A stretch of DNA of 24,930 nucleotides, taken from contig MQVO02000131.1 of the NCBI GenBank assembly GCA_001986395.2, positions 1 to 24,930 on the forward strand, in the 5' to 3' direction. The position numbers were made by a program, and so were the translations under genes. Every line of letters starts with the position of its first letter. Position 1 is the first letter of the stretch. The notes beneath the pieces were generated by a model. That model made no database searches. It worked only from the letters and a program-made list of their open reading frames with translations, and was not told where the DNA came from. Shown piece by piece: positions 1 through 8,922 of the stretch. The DNA is from Irpex lacteus. Lineage: Eukaryota; Basidiomycota; Agaricomycetes; Polyporales; Irpicaceae.

Positions 1-968
1 ATAAATCCTACATGTGATATTGTACTATAAGCTAATAATCTTTTTATTTTAGATTGTGCTAAACCTACTATTGTACCTATTATTAGAGATAATAATGAAC
101 TTAATAATAATATATTTTTTAAAACATATCCACTCCCCTCGTTAGAGGCAAGAGTATCTACTACTGTTCCTATTGATAATACACTACCAAATGATTCTAA
201 GTGTGTGTATAATTCTAATAAAAAGATAACTATTGAGATTTTTAGGCATTATAGTTAACCAAATTGTTACTATTGTAGGACTATCATCATACACATCAGG
301 TGCCAATTATGGAATGGTGCTGCACTGATTTTGAATAATAATCCTATGATTATAATTATTATACCTAAATTTAATCCTTGTGTAATACTTGGACTATTTG
401 ATACTGAAACTAAACTATAGATTGATTCTAAATTTGTTAAACCAGTATAAGCATAAACTAAACCAATTCCTAATAAGATTAAACAAGAAGATAATGACCT
501 AATAAAAAATATTTTAAACCTGCACTAGTAGCAGATTCTGAGTTTCTATATAAAGTAGCTAAAATATATACACCAAAAGATTGTAATTCTATACATAAAT
601 ATAATGAAATTAAATCAAAAGATGATATTAATAAGGATGCTCCTAATGTACTAAAATAATACTATTAAAGAGTATTGACCTGAATTATTATTTGAAACTA
701 TCTTATTTAAATTTAAATAAGGAGAAGCAATAAGAATTAGACCTGCAATAAAAAATAAAAATATATCAAATAATTGAGATACTGTAGAAACTTGAAATAA
801 ACCACTATAGATACCTATACCTGATCCAATTGCCTGAATATCAAAAGTATTAAAAGCTAATACTCCGGCATAAATAAATACTATAGCTGAAATTCTAGAT
901 AAAATAACCGGGGAAAGAGAATGTAGTGCAATAGCCACTATTAAGATCATTATACTTATAAAGATCAT
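1..968 (-). pseudogene. nad2: NADH dehydrogenase subunit 2, class A copy, frameshifted; runs off the left edge
   Basis: Subunit 2 of respiratory complex I, an inner-membrane proton-pumping protein. From the ATG at 968 the frame reads a typical fungal ND2 start with the motif IGSGIGIYSGLFQVSTVSQL near residues 47-66. It continues, after frame corrections, through [30 protein letters not shown] and [18 protein letters not shown], the last at the window edge. Four single-base indels break it: an extra base near 655-662, a missing base near 491-498, a missing base near 299-305 and an extra A near 237-247. Each lies in or beside a short base run, while the protein between them stays well conserved. 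This is either a very young pseudogene or uncorrected long-read errors. Codons are TTA/AGA-rich, as in cox2. A second, different nad2 lies at 13008-13394. Confidence 0.88.
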
Positions 969-1090
969 TACTCTATTTTTACTCTGCCTTACGAAGGAGG
1001 TCCCTTACCTCAAAAGTGGTCAAGTGAACGTGAACATTTAGAAGATGTAATTTATTACTTCTTACAAATGAGAATACCTCTATCCAACGC

Positions 1091-1184
1091 CTTACCCAAA
1101 AAACTAGGCTCTAATTAAAATTTAATTTAATTAAATTTTAATAATACCGGGATAATTAATTATAACTAGTTTTTTTGGGGTAAG
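1091..1184. repeat. Palindromic hairpin element with a nested AT palindrome
   Basis: The outer arms are CTTACCC-A-run-CTAG at the left and CTAG-T-run-GGGGTAAG at the right, so the pairing extends into the flanking CTTAC/GTAAG. Positions 1112-1143 hold a separate AT palindrome that looks inserted into the loop side. The part after it (CGGGATAATTAATTATAACTAG) recurs at 1324-1380 and 9272-9300. Confidence 0.8.
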
Positions 1185-1323
1185 TTTATGGTTAGGAAGA
1201 ATTTACTATCAATTTAAACTACCAATAAATATAGATACTGATCATTCCTTTTATTCCCAAATGGGGAATACGAAGGAGTATGGACAACCGTAGAATTAAA
1301 ATATGCCCTTCCCCAAAAAACAT

Positions 1324-1380
1324 CCAAAAAAACTAGGCTCGCAATCCCGGGATAATTAATTATAACTAGTTTTTTTGTGG
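1324..1380. repeat. Palindromic hairpin element
   Basis: CC, an A-run and CTAGG at the left; CTAG, a T-run and GTGG at the right. The centre contains CCCGGGATAATTAATTATAA. It is the same family as 1091-1184 but lacks the nested AT palindrome, so the two show the with and without states. Confidence 0.75.
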
Positions 1381-1674
1381 AGTGATAGAAAGTTAAGAAT
1401 AAAATTTAATTAAGAAAACTAGGAGGGACATTACTTCTGGATAATAACTCTTAGATTACTAAGACCTGTATCTACCTAACACTACACTAATCTAGACGAA
1501 GTACTACAAAATGCTTAAGTAATTCTTAGATATAACAGACCCTGTGAAGCTAGTAATTATTCATATGTAGCCAATATCCACAAGTTATACTATAATACTC
1601 TCCTAGTAATAATTATCTATACTCTATGATATAAAATCTATTACAGTATCCCTACGAAAATATATACTTTATAA

Positions 1675-1863
1675 TTTAATGCCTCCCTACAAGTTATTAA
1701 GATCTTGTATGACTTATTACCATTATTTACTCTTGATGTAACTGGACTAATTAATTATCGCTGTATACCTTATCCTCTTCTAGTTTCTCTAGCTCTAATA
1801 ATTATGAACAGTTATACTGTAGCAGGTATATTTTTAATTAAGAATACAACTCTAACAGCTTAA
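1675..1863 (+). other. Unassigned short open frame, membrane-like
   Basis: A 62-codon frame without ATG, opened by a stop just upstream and closed by TAA at 1861-1863. The second half is hydrophobic (LLVSLALIIMNSYTVAGIFL). It could be the tail of a membrane protein, but I do not recognise it, and codon use is mixed. Confidence 0.2.
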
Positions 1864-1914
1864 CTTATTATATTCGTACTATCTATCATCATGTGGGGCC
1901 TCCCCTTATTAAAA

Positions 1915-3237
1915 TAAAATTAAACAGTATGTGGTAAGTTGGCATAAGAATAGGTATGAATTTAAGAACTCTTTTATCACTATCATTCTTATCAATATTT
2001 TTAACTGCTCTAGTCTCTAAATCTAATGTTAATATTTTAGGTCTTTCAAAGTTAATAACATCTTTTTTAATTGGTTTAATATAATTAACCTCTACATTTT
2101 CTTTGTAAAATACAAGTTCTCCTAATTCAAAATAGAAGATTTTAGTTTTTTTATTTTCATAAATAGTTCTTTTAAAAGTAGATAGTTCTTTATTATTATT
2201 AAGTGATTCATCTTTAATTGTAAAAATTAATTGGTTATTTAATAAAACAGATACCCAAAAAAACTAGTTAGAATTAATTATAATTCCTAGTTTTTTGGGG
2301 TAGTAGTTGAAAAATCATCAATATTAATCATAAAGAATAACGGTACTCTTCTATCATCTGATTTAATTTCATTACTAGCTATAGCATTTCTATAATCTCA
2401 CATAAAATTAATGTTAGGTCATAAAGATAGATCCATTGTTGAAGGTATAGTATAACCATTAAACTTAAAATTGTATAAAGGATTTCTTTTACTTTTATTA
2501 TCATTAGCTAATAAAATATTTTGATCTAAACGGCTAATACTTTCATATTTAGTTCCAATAATTTTATCCATAGGTTTAAAAGAGAACATAATATTACCAA
2601 TTGGTAACCCTGATATAGGAGCGAAGAACTCTATTTCTTCAGCTTCTGAAAGAATATCATAATATTCTTTATGTTTAAAAACAGATGCAAGAGATAAGAA
2701 AAGTGGACTGAAATCTTGTTTAATTGTAGAAGAAATTTGAACTGTTGAAGCAGATCTAATATCTCCATTATCAAATTTAATTTTAAACATAATAGCGAAA
2801 TATTTTTGTTTATATTGAGATTTAAACAAATGTATAAAATAAGCTAACTCATTTTCAAGAATATTTACATCTATTTGTTGATAGTGAGTATTAGAAAAAT
2901 AAGTGTGTCAATGAGATTTAGGGTTACGATAAATGTAACCTAAGTTATGGTTAATTTTACTATTTTTAACTGTGTAAGTTCTTGATTTATCAGTTTTCGG
3001 AGTTCCTCCGTCACTCTCAATTAAAGTATGATTTTTTGACATTGAAGAGTAAAAAGCTACTTTTTTATGAGAAAGAGAAATGAGTGATAAAAAAGTAAAA
3101 GTAACTAGGTTGTGTGGCCGTACAAAAAGTGTAAAGGAATTAGGTGAACAAGCGATAAAACCTGGACTTTTTGTTTTTGAAGTAGCTATAACAGGTGGAC
3201 GATTTAAAGAAAGTTTTGTAAGATTGTTTTTATTCAT
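1915..3237 (-). pseudogene. dpo: Plasmid-type family B DNA polymerase, N-terminal part, broken
   Basis: Protein-primed family B DNA polymerases of this type come from linear mitochondrial plasmids. Read with UGA as Trp, the frame is open from ATG 3237 for about 320 residues, with TGA codons near 2913, 2425 and 2407. It ends at a stop supplied by the hairpin at 2257-2300. Beyond the hairpin the same protein resumes and reaches KILTLDLETRAV at about 1995-2030. This is the exonuclease Exo I motif with its Asp and Glu. It then ends at an AT repeat near 1920. The central exonuclease and the polymerase domains are absent here; a further exonuclease-region piece is at 7704-7905. Codons are class A. 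The hairpin appears to have inserted into the gene. The family call rests on Exo I plus general resemblance of the N-terminal region. Confidence 0.72.
2257..2300. repeat. Palindromic hairpin element inside the polymerase frame
   Basis: CCC, A7, CTAGTTAGAATTAATTATAATTCCTAG, T6, GGGG. It interrupts the polymerase frame with TAG stops on both sides of its centre. Confidence 0.88.
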
Positions 3238-3824
3238 GTTTTATTTTATTTTAATTTAAAAGCGAGTCCTTTAGTTGCATTGCTTGGGGTATCATTTTAC
3301 CCAAATTATTCTATTTTATTTCATAAACCGGGATTCCATCGGTCGTAAACCATGAAACTATTTATAGAGAATCTCTCTTAATAAACATACCGAAGGTGAA
3401 ATATGGAAAATTAAACATCCATCTTCACTAAATAATCATACAATTCAACTTTTGAGGGATTCTATTAATCCATTGATTGCTGTAAAAATTTAAAGAAACT
3501 CAGGTAGTGATAGTAAAAAAGCCTCTATAAATAGCAATATATAAACGAGTTATTAAAATTCATGCTCTTCTTAATTTAGCTATATGGGCAATATCGGCTA
3601 GCGTAGCAGGCAAACACACTTTGATAAAATACTAAAGAAAAGAACTTATTAAAATAAAATTAAATTTTAATTAAAGCCTAAAAAGAATGTTTTAATTTAT
3701 CTAGCTTAAAGAGCTTTTATTGTTTAACAATGCTTTAAAAAGTGCATCAGCCTTCCGTTTAGTACATAGATAGCTATAGGCTAGTATAGTGATATCTTAT
3801 AAGTGGATAGTTAATCAACGATAC
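3238..3824. other. Spacer with AT repeat
   Basis: No gene recognised. A possible degenerate open frame (EIWKIKHPSSLNNHTIQLLR) is at about 3398-3460 on the plus strand. Positions 3621-3676 carry a 56-bp sequence repeated at 9216-9271 with one mismatch. Confidence 0.55.
3621..3676. repeat. 56-bp dispersed repeat, copy 1
   Basis: It runs from TTGATA through ACTAAAGAAAAGAACTT to the AT block ending TTAATTAAAG. The second copy is at 9216-9271 and differs at one base. Confidence 0.85.
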
Positions 3825-3895
3825 GCGATTGATGGGCTACGATCCCACATCTTCCCCCTTGACAAGGCGGTGCATTACCCATATGCTACAACCGC
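3825..3895 (-). tRNA. trnD: tRNA-Asp (anticodon GUC)
   Basis: A seven-pair acceptor stem (GCGGTTG with CAATCGC), D stem GCAT/ATGC, anticodon arm CCGCC-TTGTCAA-GGGGG with one G-G mismatch, and a five-pair T stem. It sits downstream of cox3 on the same strand, in the class B block, and is more GC-rich than trnF or trnI. Confidence 0.9.
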
Positions 3896-4241
3896 TTTAT
3901 TCTTAACCTTATTTTTAACCTTATTAGATGTCGTTTAAAATTAATACTATCTTACTAATAAACTATAGGTAGAAAGACAAGCACATTATATATTATATTA
4001 CAACCGCTTCATTGTGAAGCTTATTAAAGAGTTAGTGAACCTATTGACGTCTTACTAGCACACTAGAATACTAACACACTATCAATCCTTGGTTAAGGGT
4101 ACAAAAGGTTGTATATACTATTACTAGTCTTATAAAGTATAGATTTAGAATACAAAAGGTTATATATACTATAACTAGTCTTAGAGAGTATAATTTAGTA
4201 TAGATTAGTCTACGGGGTCTAGTGAAAGTATAAGTATAGTA
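3896..4241. other. Spacer between trnD and cox3
   Basis: No gene. It contains an imperfect direct repeat (ACAAAAGGTT.TATATACTA at 4099-4137 and 4151-4190) and a copy of the trnD 5' end (CAACCGCTT) near 4000. Confidence 0.5.
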
Positions 4242-5401
4242 TTAAGCAGCTCTCCACCAATAGATAGATAGGTAAAGGGATAGCCATACTACGTCCACAA
4301 ACGAATGATTGAATAAGTTGATTACATATGTTTTAATATGATCAAGACTGTGCCTTAATGCTTAGCAGTAGTTAGACGGTATAAATATAGATAGCCGTTG
4401 CAAATAGTATCTTTGCATAGAATTGATTAGTGTAGGCTAAGTAGTGCCAGTAAAGGATAAAAGCTTTTAGCCCAATGTGGTGAGTAGATGTAAAGTGGTA
4501 GTAGTAGAGACGTACTAGACCTACAGCTAGTGCAATTGTACCAACTAGTACATGGAAACCATGGACAAACTATTACTAGCCTTATATTATCAATATTTTT
4601 TAATACAATTAAGACTATATTATCTAAATGTAATGTATAGTCGTTGTGCCTCTATTTATTTAAATAAAAATAAAGCTTTGTTTTATCAGTTAAGATCTTA
4701 ACAAAATAGATTTAGTTAAAGAGCATAAAGGTTTACCCTGTTGCAAAGAATAAACAGCTACCATAAGCACCGTCTGCCATAGAGAATCCAGCTACGTCAT
4801 ATTCAAGTCCTTGTAGAGCTGTAAAGATAATAGCTAGTACAACTGTTAGGAATAAACCAATTAGAGCAGCTGAACGGTCTGACCGGAACATAGCATGGTG
4901 ACCATATGTTACAGTAGCACCTGAGCTAATTAGTAGTAGTGTATTCATTAGAGGTACTGCCATTGGTGATAGTGCTGTTACACCTGCTGGCGGCCATTGT
5001 GACCCTAGTTCAACTGTATGTGCTAGACTTGAATGGAAATAAGCCCAAAAGCTTGATAGGAAGAAGCAAGCTTCTGTAACAACGAATAGGCTAACACCAA
5101 GTGATAGGCTGTGTTGTACAATCTTAGTATGGTGACCAAGGTATGTACCTTCCATGATACAGTCAGCCCACCATAGAGCCATAGCAGTTGATGTGCTTAG
5201 TAGCCCAATAACAAGTAGTAGACCAGCCCCATCAAATGAGTTAAAGTACATAGCTGCGCTTGATAGCATCACTAGAATTGACCCTGATGTTAAAATAGGC
5301 CAAGGGCTTTTAAGTGTTAAATGGTGAGGGTGTGATTGATAGGCTGGACGTAGACCTAGAATCGTCTTTGATTGGTTAAGACCGTTAAGCAATAGTGCCA
5401 T
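4242..5401 (-). CDS. cox3: Cytochrome c oxidase subunit 3, three exons, class B
   Basis: Core membrane subunit of complex IV. Exons: 5401-4735, 4565-4444 and 4301-4242 (849 nt, 282 aa plus TAA). Exon 1 encodes SPWPIL, WWADCIMEGTYLGHH, VTEACFFLSSFWAYFHSSL and LQGLEYDVAGFSMADGAYG, ending in FFATG. Exon 2 gives FHGFHVLVGTIALAVGLVRL to ILYWH, and exon 3 FVDVVWLSLYLSIYWWRAA. The joined product has every expected COX3 landmark and a normal end. AAGGAGA lies about 15 nt before the ATG, though its role in fungal mitochondria is doubtful. Leu is often CTA and Arg CGT, unlike cox2. The N-terminus is somewhat longer than usual. The exon 2/3 border is exact to one base only (intron end at 4302 keeps the final G). 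The gene looks functional if the inserts are spliced. Confidence 0.93.
4302..4443 (-). other. cox3 intron 2, 142 nt, very short
   Basis: It separates the codons for YWH and FVDVVWL. Removing it restores the frame, and it ends in G as group I introns do; the upstream exon would end in C or U depending on the border chosen. I cannot place a full group I core in it. GGCACA(A/G)TC is shared with the insert at 13027-13163. Confidence 0.65.
4566..4734 (-). other. cox3 intron 1, 169 nt, group I-like
   Basis: It splits the Phe codon of ATG-F-HGFHV after its first base. The exon ends in U (4735) and the intron ends in G (4566), as in group I introns. On the minus strand it contains ACGACTATA followed by AGATAATATAGTC, which resembles the paired P7 segments of a group I core. 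It has no open frame. Confidence 0.75.
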
Positions 5402-5602
5402 GTTCGGTTTGTGTTTAATCTCCTTAGAGTAAAGAATTAGAAGCCCTTTACTATATGTTGTTACATGTGTGTCTGTTAATGCAGTATTTTAGTTTTAGTT
5501 GTTATTAAAATAAGCATCGACCCATTAAACTTTTTTTTTGACAGGATAGAGTGTTTAGATACCTTTTTTTATTTTAATAAAAAAAGGGAGTTTAATGGAT
5601 GT
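5402..5602. other. Spacer with T/A hairpin between cox3 and trnP
   Basis: It includes the inverted pair CCATTAAACT (5522-5531) and AGTTTAATGG (5589-5598), enclosing a T-run/A-run hairpin at 5564-5587. Confidence 0.6.
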
Positions 5603-5675
5603 CAGGTAGGTTGGACTCGAACCAACGATCTCCCATACCCAAAACGGGTAACTTAGACAACTAGTCTACCACCTG
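5603..5675 (-). tRNA. trnP: tRNA-Pro (anticodon UGG)
   Basis: Acceptor CAGGTGG with CTACCTG (seven pairs, one G-U), D stem GACT/AGTT, anticodon arm CCCGT-TTTGGGT-ATGGG, and T arm GTTGG-TTCGAGT-CCAAC. It lies between nad1 and cox3 on the same strand. Confidence 0.9.
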
Positions 5676-5805
5676 GTTATATATTTTTACGTATATCTTA
5701 TAACATAGATCTTTTAACGTAAATTAGTATTGATTAGATAGTATACATGCTCTATTATTTTACACATAGTATTAGACACATAAATTATACACATAGTAAA
5801 GGGGT

Positions 5806-7003
5806 CTAAGGCATAATATTAAATGCAATTAGAATACTAGGTACAACTAGTACAAGTGCAATAGCTGGTGGTAGCATACCTGTCCAACAGAAAGTAATAA
5901 GTTGGTCAACTATTCTATTAACTAGTATAGAATATAAAGCCTTTCAACATAGACAGACTGCATGATATATAAAGTGACATCGTAGAAATAGCAATCGTTT
6001 GACTAATAAGGCATTAACCTTAATAGTTGCATGATAGGCATATGGGCCTGTACACGCATAAAGATCAATAGGGTTATACGGCTAGACACCGTAGACGTGG
6101 TAGTGTAGCACGGAACCATACAAAGGCAAAGCAACCCATACATGTCTTGATAGCTAGTACTAGTGCAGAAATAGAAATAGGTGTAGTATTGACAACTAGT
6201 AGAGGGAAACCGCTACCACCTAGGAATAGAGTAGCAGATAGAGCACTCATTAGTACAATAGAACAATCGCTAAATGATTAAAGTGTTTATTTATAGCCTT
6301 TGCTATAAGCTAGACCATATCTTTGTCTACCCTTTTACATTTCTATGGCAAATAAAGAGGTTAAGAACATATGTTAATTGGTCGTTGAACCTGTTAACCA
6401 GGCAGAGTCTAATTTATTAATTTTAACTGTATTTCGTATATAAGACGATAGAGCATTACTACTCACCCAGAAAGAAAAGAACGAATGGCATAGCGCTATG
6501 TTCAGTCATAAATCCAGCTACTAGTTCACTTTCAGCTTCTGGTAGGTCATAGGGTGTACGATTAGTTTCCGCTAGTACACTAATGATAAAGAGTACAAAC
6601 ATAGGTAGTAGAGGTACAACAAACCACATAGGCATTTGTGCTTCAACAAGTGTCATTATGTTAAGTGAACCACCCTTGATTAGTACAGCTAGTACAGCAG
6701 AGCCTAGCACTAGTTAATATGAGATCATTTGAGCAGTTGAACGCATACCACCAAAGAAGGCATACTTTTCATTCGCAGACCAACCTGCGAGTAGAACACC
6801 ATATACACCCATAGATGAAATGGCTAGGCTATATAGTACACCTAGTTCGATGTCAGCTACTACTGCTCCAGGTCCAAATGGAATAACAGCCCTTCCTAGT
6901 AGTGCAAAGGTCATTACAATAGATGGAGCTAGATAGTAGATAAAGGCATTAGCATTAGATGGTACAACTGTTTCCTTAACGATAAGCTTAAGAGCGTCAG
7001 CGA
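5806..7003 (-). CDS. nad1: NADH dehydrogenase subunit 1, class B, three exons, 5' end missing and one internal stop
   Basis: Complex I membrane subunit. Exons: 7003-6461, 6267-6088 and 5909-5806; their lengths and phases fit together. Exon A starts inside the protein at [16 protein letters not shown] and contains [17 protein letters not shown] and [20 protein letters not shown], ending FFLGE-Y. Exon B has [14 protein letters not shown] to FRATLPRLR. Exon C has [11 protein letters not shown] to FNIMP and a TAG stop. About the first 50-60 residues (the start, RKGPN and GPYGLLQ) are absent. The 17 nt before exon A look like the tail of another intron, after which T-rich repeat DNA begins. An in-frame TAA at 6714-6716 replaces the conserved Glu of MISYE. 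Codons are class B. It may be a young pseudogene, or its first exon may lie elsewhere. Confidence 0.88.
5910..6087 (-). other. nad1 insert 2, 178 nt, intron-like
   Basis: It splits the codon between LPRLR and FDQLI. The exon ends in U (6088) and the insert ends in G (5910). Removal restores RFDQL, as in other fungal ND1 proteins. I see no clear group I core. Confidence 0.65.
6268..6460 (-). other. nad1 insert 1, 193 nt, group I-like intron
   Basis: It splits the Tyr codon of FFLGEY. The exon ends in U (6461) and the intron ends in G (6268). The minus strand contains TCAACGACC and, later, AGACAAAGATATGGTCT, the classic appearance of the P7 strands of a group I core. No open frame. Confidence 0.8.
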
Positions 7004-7020
7004 CTATTACATTAAGGTCC

Positions 7021-7076
7021 CTTTTTTTATATTTTTTTTTATTAAAATAAAATTAAATTTTAATTAAAGTATTCTT
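7021..7076. repeat. T-run plus AT repeat at the truncated 5' end of nad1
   Basis: A long T-run, then ATTAAAATAAAATTAAATTTTAATTAAAG, the same block found at 3648-3676 and 9241-9271. nad1 homology stops just beside it. Confidence 0.7.
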
Positions 7077-7380
7077 TTTATTTTTTTAATAAAATAAATA
7101 TTGTATTACTCTTAATTTAGCTTTAGTTTCTTAACTATGTTTCTTCCCTAAACAGCATCTCTCAATTTAATCTTAGTTTCTTCTGTATGTTTATATGTTT
7201 TACCGAATGCTGCCTCTCTTAATTTAGCTTTGGTTTCATCTTAACGATTAATAGCTATTTCTCTAATTTTCTCCATAGATTCAAGAGTATGTTTATAACC
7301 AAAAAGTGAACCCGCTACTTGTAAAATATTATACTCTGGCTTTAAAAGGTCTATATAATATTGTTCTCTTTCTATTAACT
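7077..7380 (-). pseudogene. GIY-YIG homing endonuclease, C-terminal remnant
   Basis: On the minus strand the frame reads EREQYYIDLLKPEYNILQVA, then GSLFGYKHTLESMEKIREIA, then repeated short motifs (ETKAKLREAAFGKTYKHTEE and a further copy). This is the typical end of a GIY-YIG enzyme with NUMOD3-like DNA-binding repeats, normally encoded in group I introns. Two in-frame stops interrupt it. The N-terminal catalytic half is missing: the homology starts at an AT repeat (7379-7398). Codons are class A. Confidence 0.75.
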
Positions 7381-7703
7381 TATTAAAATAAAATTAAATA
7401 AAATCTCCTGTGTAATTTATTTATTAAATATCTTCTTAAGTTTTAGTTAGAATTAATTATAATTCCCTCCTCTCATCTGAAGATAAATAACTATTTAAAT
7501 TAGTTAATATTTTATTTTTAAATAAAAGTAGTAAAATAAATTAGATTCTTTCTTAGCTCCCTTTTTATTTCTTTAATCTTACTCATCCCCCACATTGTCG
7601 GAGTTAAAATTATTAATTGTAGGAGTGTGCGAATTCAATAAATATTTATATTCTTATTTATTCTTTTTCTTTCTTTAGTTAAATAAAGTAGTTGTCCCCG
7701 CCT
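7381..7703. other. Spacer with hairpin and AT-repeat fragments
   Basis: It contains a half palindromic element (TTAGAATTAATTATAATTCC near 7447-7466) and a block like CTCCCTTT..TTCTTTAA..TTACTCATC that recurs at 16610-16635. No gene is seen. Confidence 0.5.
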
Positions 7704-7905
7704 TTTGTTTATTTAGGAATAGAGAATGATTTACAAAGTTTTCTAAGAGACATTGGAAGTAATAAGAAACTATCTTTAAATACTAAATTGATTCCATTAT
7801 CTTTAACTTTTCTAGCTACTTTGCTAAATTTACCTTCAGATTTTTCAACCTCCAACTGTCTTTGTTTATCAACATTATTTATATTATTACTATTAGAATC
7901 TTTTT
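7704..7905 (-). pseudogene. dpo: Plasmid-type DNA polymerase B, exonuclease-region fragment
   Basis: The minus-strand frame reads KSEGKFSKVARKVKDNGINL, VFKDSFLLLPMSLRKLCKSF, SIPK and a TAA. The segment D-S-x-L-L-L-P-x-S-L-R-K-L-x-K-S-F is characteristic of the exonuclease region of mitochondrial plasmid polymerases and follows Exo I in the intact protein. It could therefore be the next part of the gene whose N-terminus lies at 1915-3237, now about 4.5 kb away. It has stops on both sides and class A codons. Confidence 0.7.
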
Positions 7906-7924
7906 ATTTAAAATTCTAATAATT

Positions 7925-8290
7925 TAATTTTACCCTCCCTCCTAGATAATCACTCCCTAGACCTGTAAAGATATAACTTACTAGATAACCTGCAGTAAAA
8001 GACAGAATTGATAGAATAAACATAGGAATACCCTGGGTGCATCATGAGTATGTTCATAATTTGATCGAGTAGCTGAAGGTGTACTAAAGAAGACAAGGAG
8101 TAGCTGAAGGTGTACTAAAGAAGACAAGGAGTAGTAGACGGAATGAGTAAAAAGCTGTTAGACCTGCACTTAGTGTACCTAGCCAGAATACCCATTGTCC
8201 ACTTAGTGTTTATTGACCAGCAGCTAGAAAGAGAAGGGCTTTGAAAAATGCATGCGTTACTAGAGGATAAAGAGCTAAAATTAACTAACA
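7925..8290 (-). pseudogene. nad5: NADH dehydrogenase subunit 5, second class B copy, degenerate
   Basis: The minus strand shows THAFFKALLFLAAGQ, a TAA, then TLSGQWVFWLGTLSAGLTAF, YSFRLLLLVFFSTPSAT, NYEHTHDAP and, in another frame, IPMFILSILSFTAGYLVSYI. Roughly 80-100 residues between FLAAG and the YTLSG region are missing. A 31-bp exact tandem duplication (8067-8097 and 8098-8128) shifts the frame, and a further indel follows NYEHTHDAP. Leu is CTA and Arg CGT. The protein differs clearly from the nad5 at 14331-15248, so it is not a recent duplicate. Confidence 0.82.
8067..8128. repeat. 31-bp perfect tandem duplication
   Basis: Two identical 31-bp units starting GAGTAGCTGAAGG, head to tail, inside the degenerate nad5. 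As 31 is not a multiple of three, the second unit breaks the frame. Confidence 0.95.
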
Positions 8291-8922
8291 AAAAACTAGT
8301 TATTTGGGTGTGGAAGCTGCATAACCATTGTCCCAGCTTGAGGGATTACATTTACACATTTACTATTAATATTAGCTATAATCACTACTATTCTTACTCT
8401 ATTGAGGTTCGCATCACGCTCACTGTGTAGAACTCATTATCTTTATTTACTTTTCTTTAAGTTATTACTACTCTTTAATTTAAAGATTATTTATTATTTA
8501 TCGCTAAACTCCCTTTAAATTCTTTAATAAGAGAATATATTAGAGATAATCGTAGTTTAAATTATTCTTATTATATTAGATAAAATAAGAAGATAATAAT
8601 AATTATTAATAAATTTAAATTAATTAATAAAAGAATTATTTTTCATCATCATTTTCATTATTTATTTATTTATTCTAAAAATATTTATATTTAAAAAAGG
8701 GGGAAGTTATCTCTTACTACTCTATTATTCTCTATTATTTATTATTATCTTATTCTCTTATTTTATTTTATGGGATTCTCCCTCCCCTTCAGGAGAATTA
8801 TATTTATCTCATAATTAGGGAAAAAGGACAGACAAGCTTCTGAGTCAACAGGATGTGTGCACCGTACTCTTCTTTTAACAGAAAATACAAAAGGAAGAGG
8901 TATCTAAACTGATAAAAAAATA
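8291..8922. other. AT-rich spacer
   Basis: No gene. A block (TTATTATTTATCGCTA..CTCCCTTTAAATTCTTTAA) at 8487-8527 recurs at 16588-16624. A segment around 8400-8435 (TTCGCATCACGCTCA..TAGAACT) has a diverged copy at 9345-9372. Confidence 0.55.

Larger units (their letters stand above)
969..1914. other. Spacer between nad2 and the polymerase remnant
   Basis: No recognisable gene. It holds two palindromic elements (1091-1184 and 1324-1380) and an unassigned open frame at 1675-1863. At 1906-1923 there is an AT repeat (ATTAAAATAAAATTAAA type) where the polymerase remnant stops, next to a small GC-rich palindrome near 1890-1905. Confidence 0.6.

Noticed and set aside
7692..7919. 75-codon plus-strand open frame
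   Set aside because: The minus strand of the same region encodes a recognisable DNA polymerase segment.
8248..8430. 60-codon plus-strand open frame
   Set aside because: Its start overlaps the antisense of the ND5 motif THAFFKALLF and it has no recognisable features.
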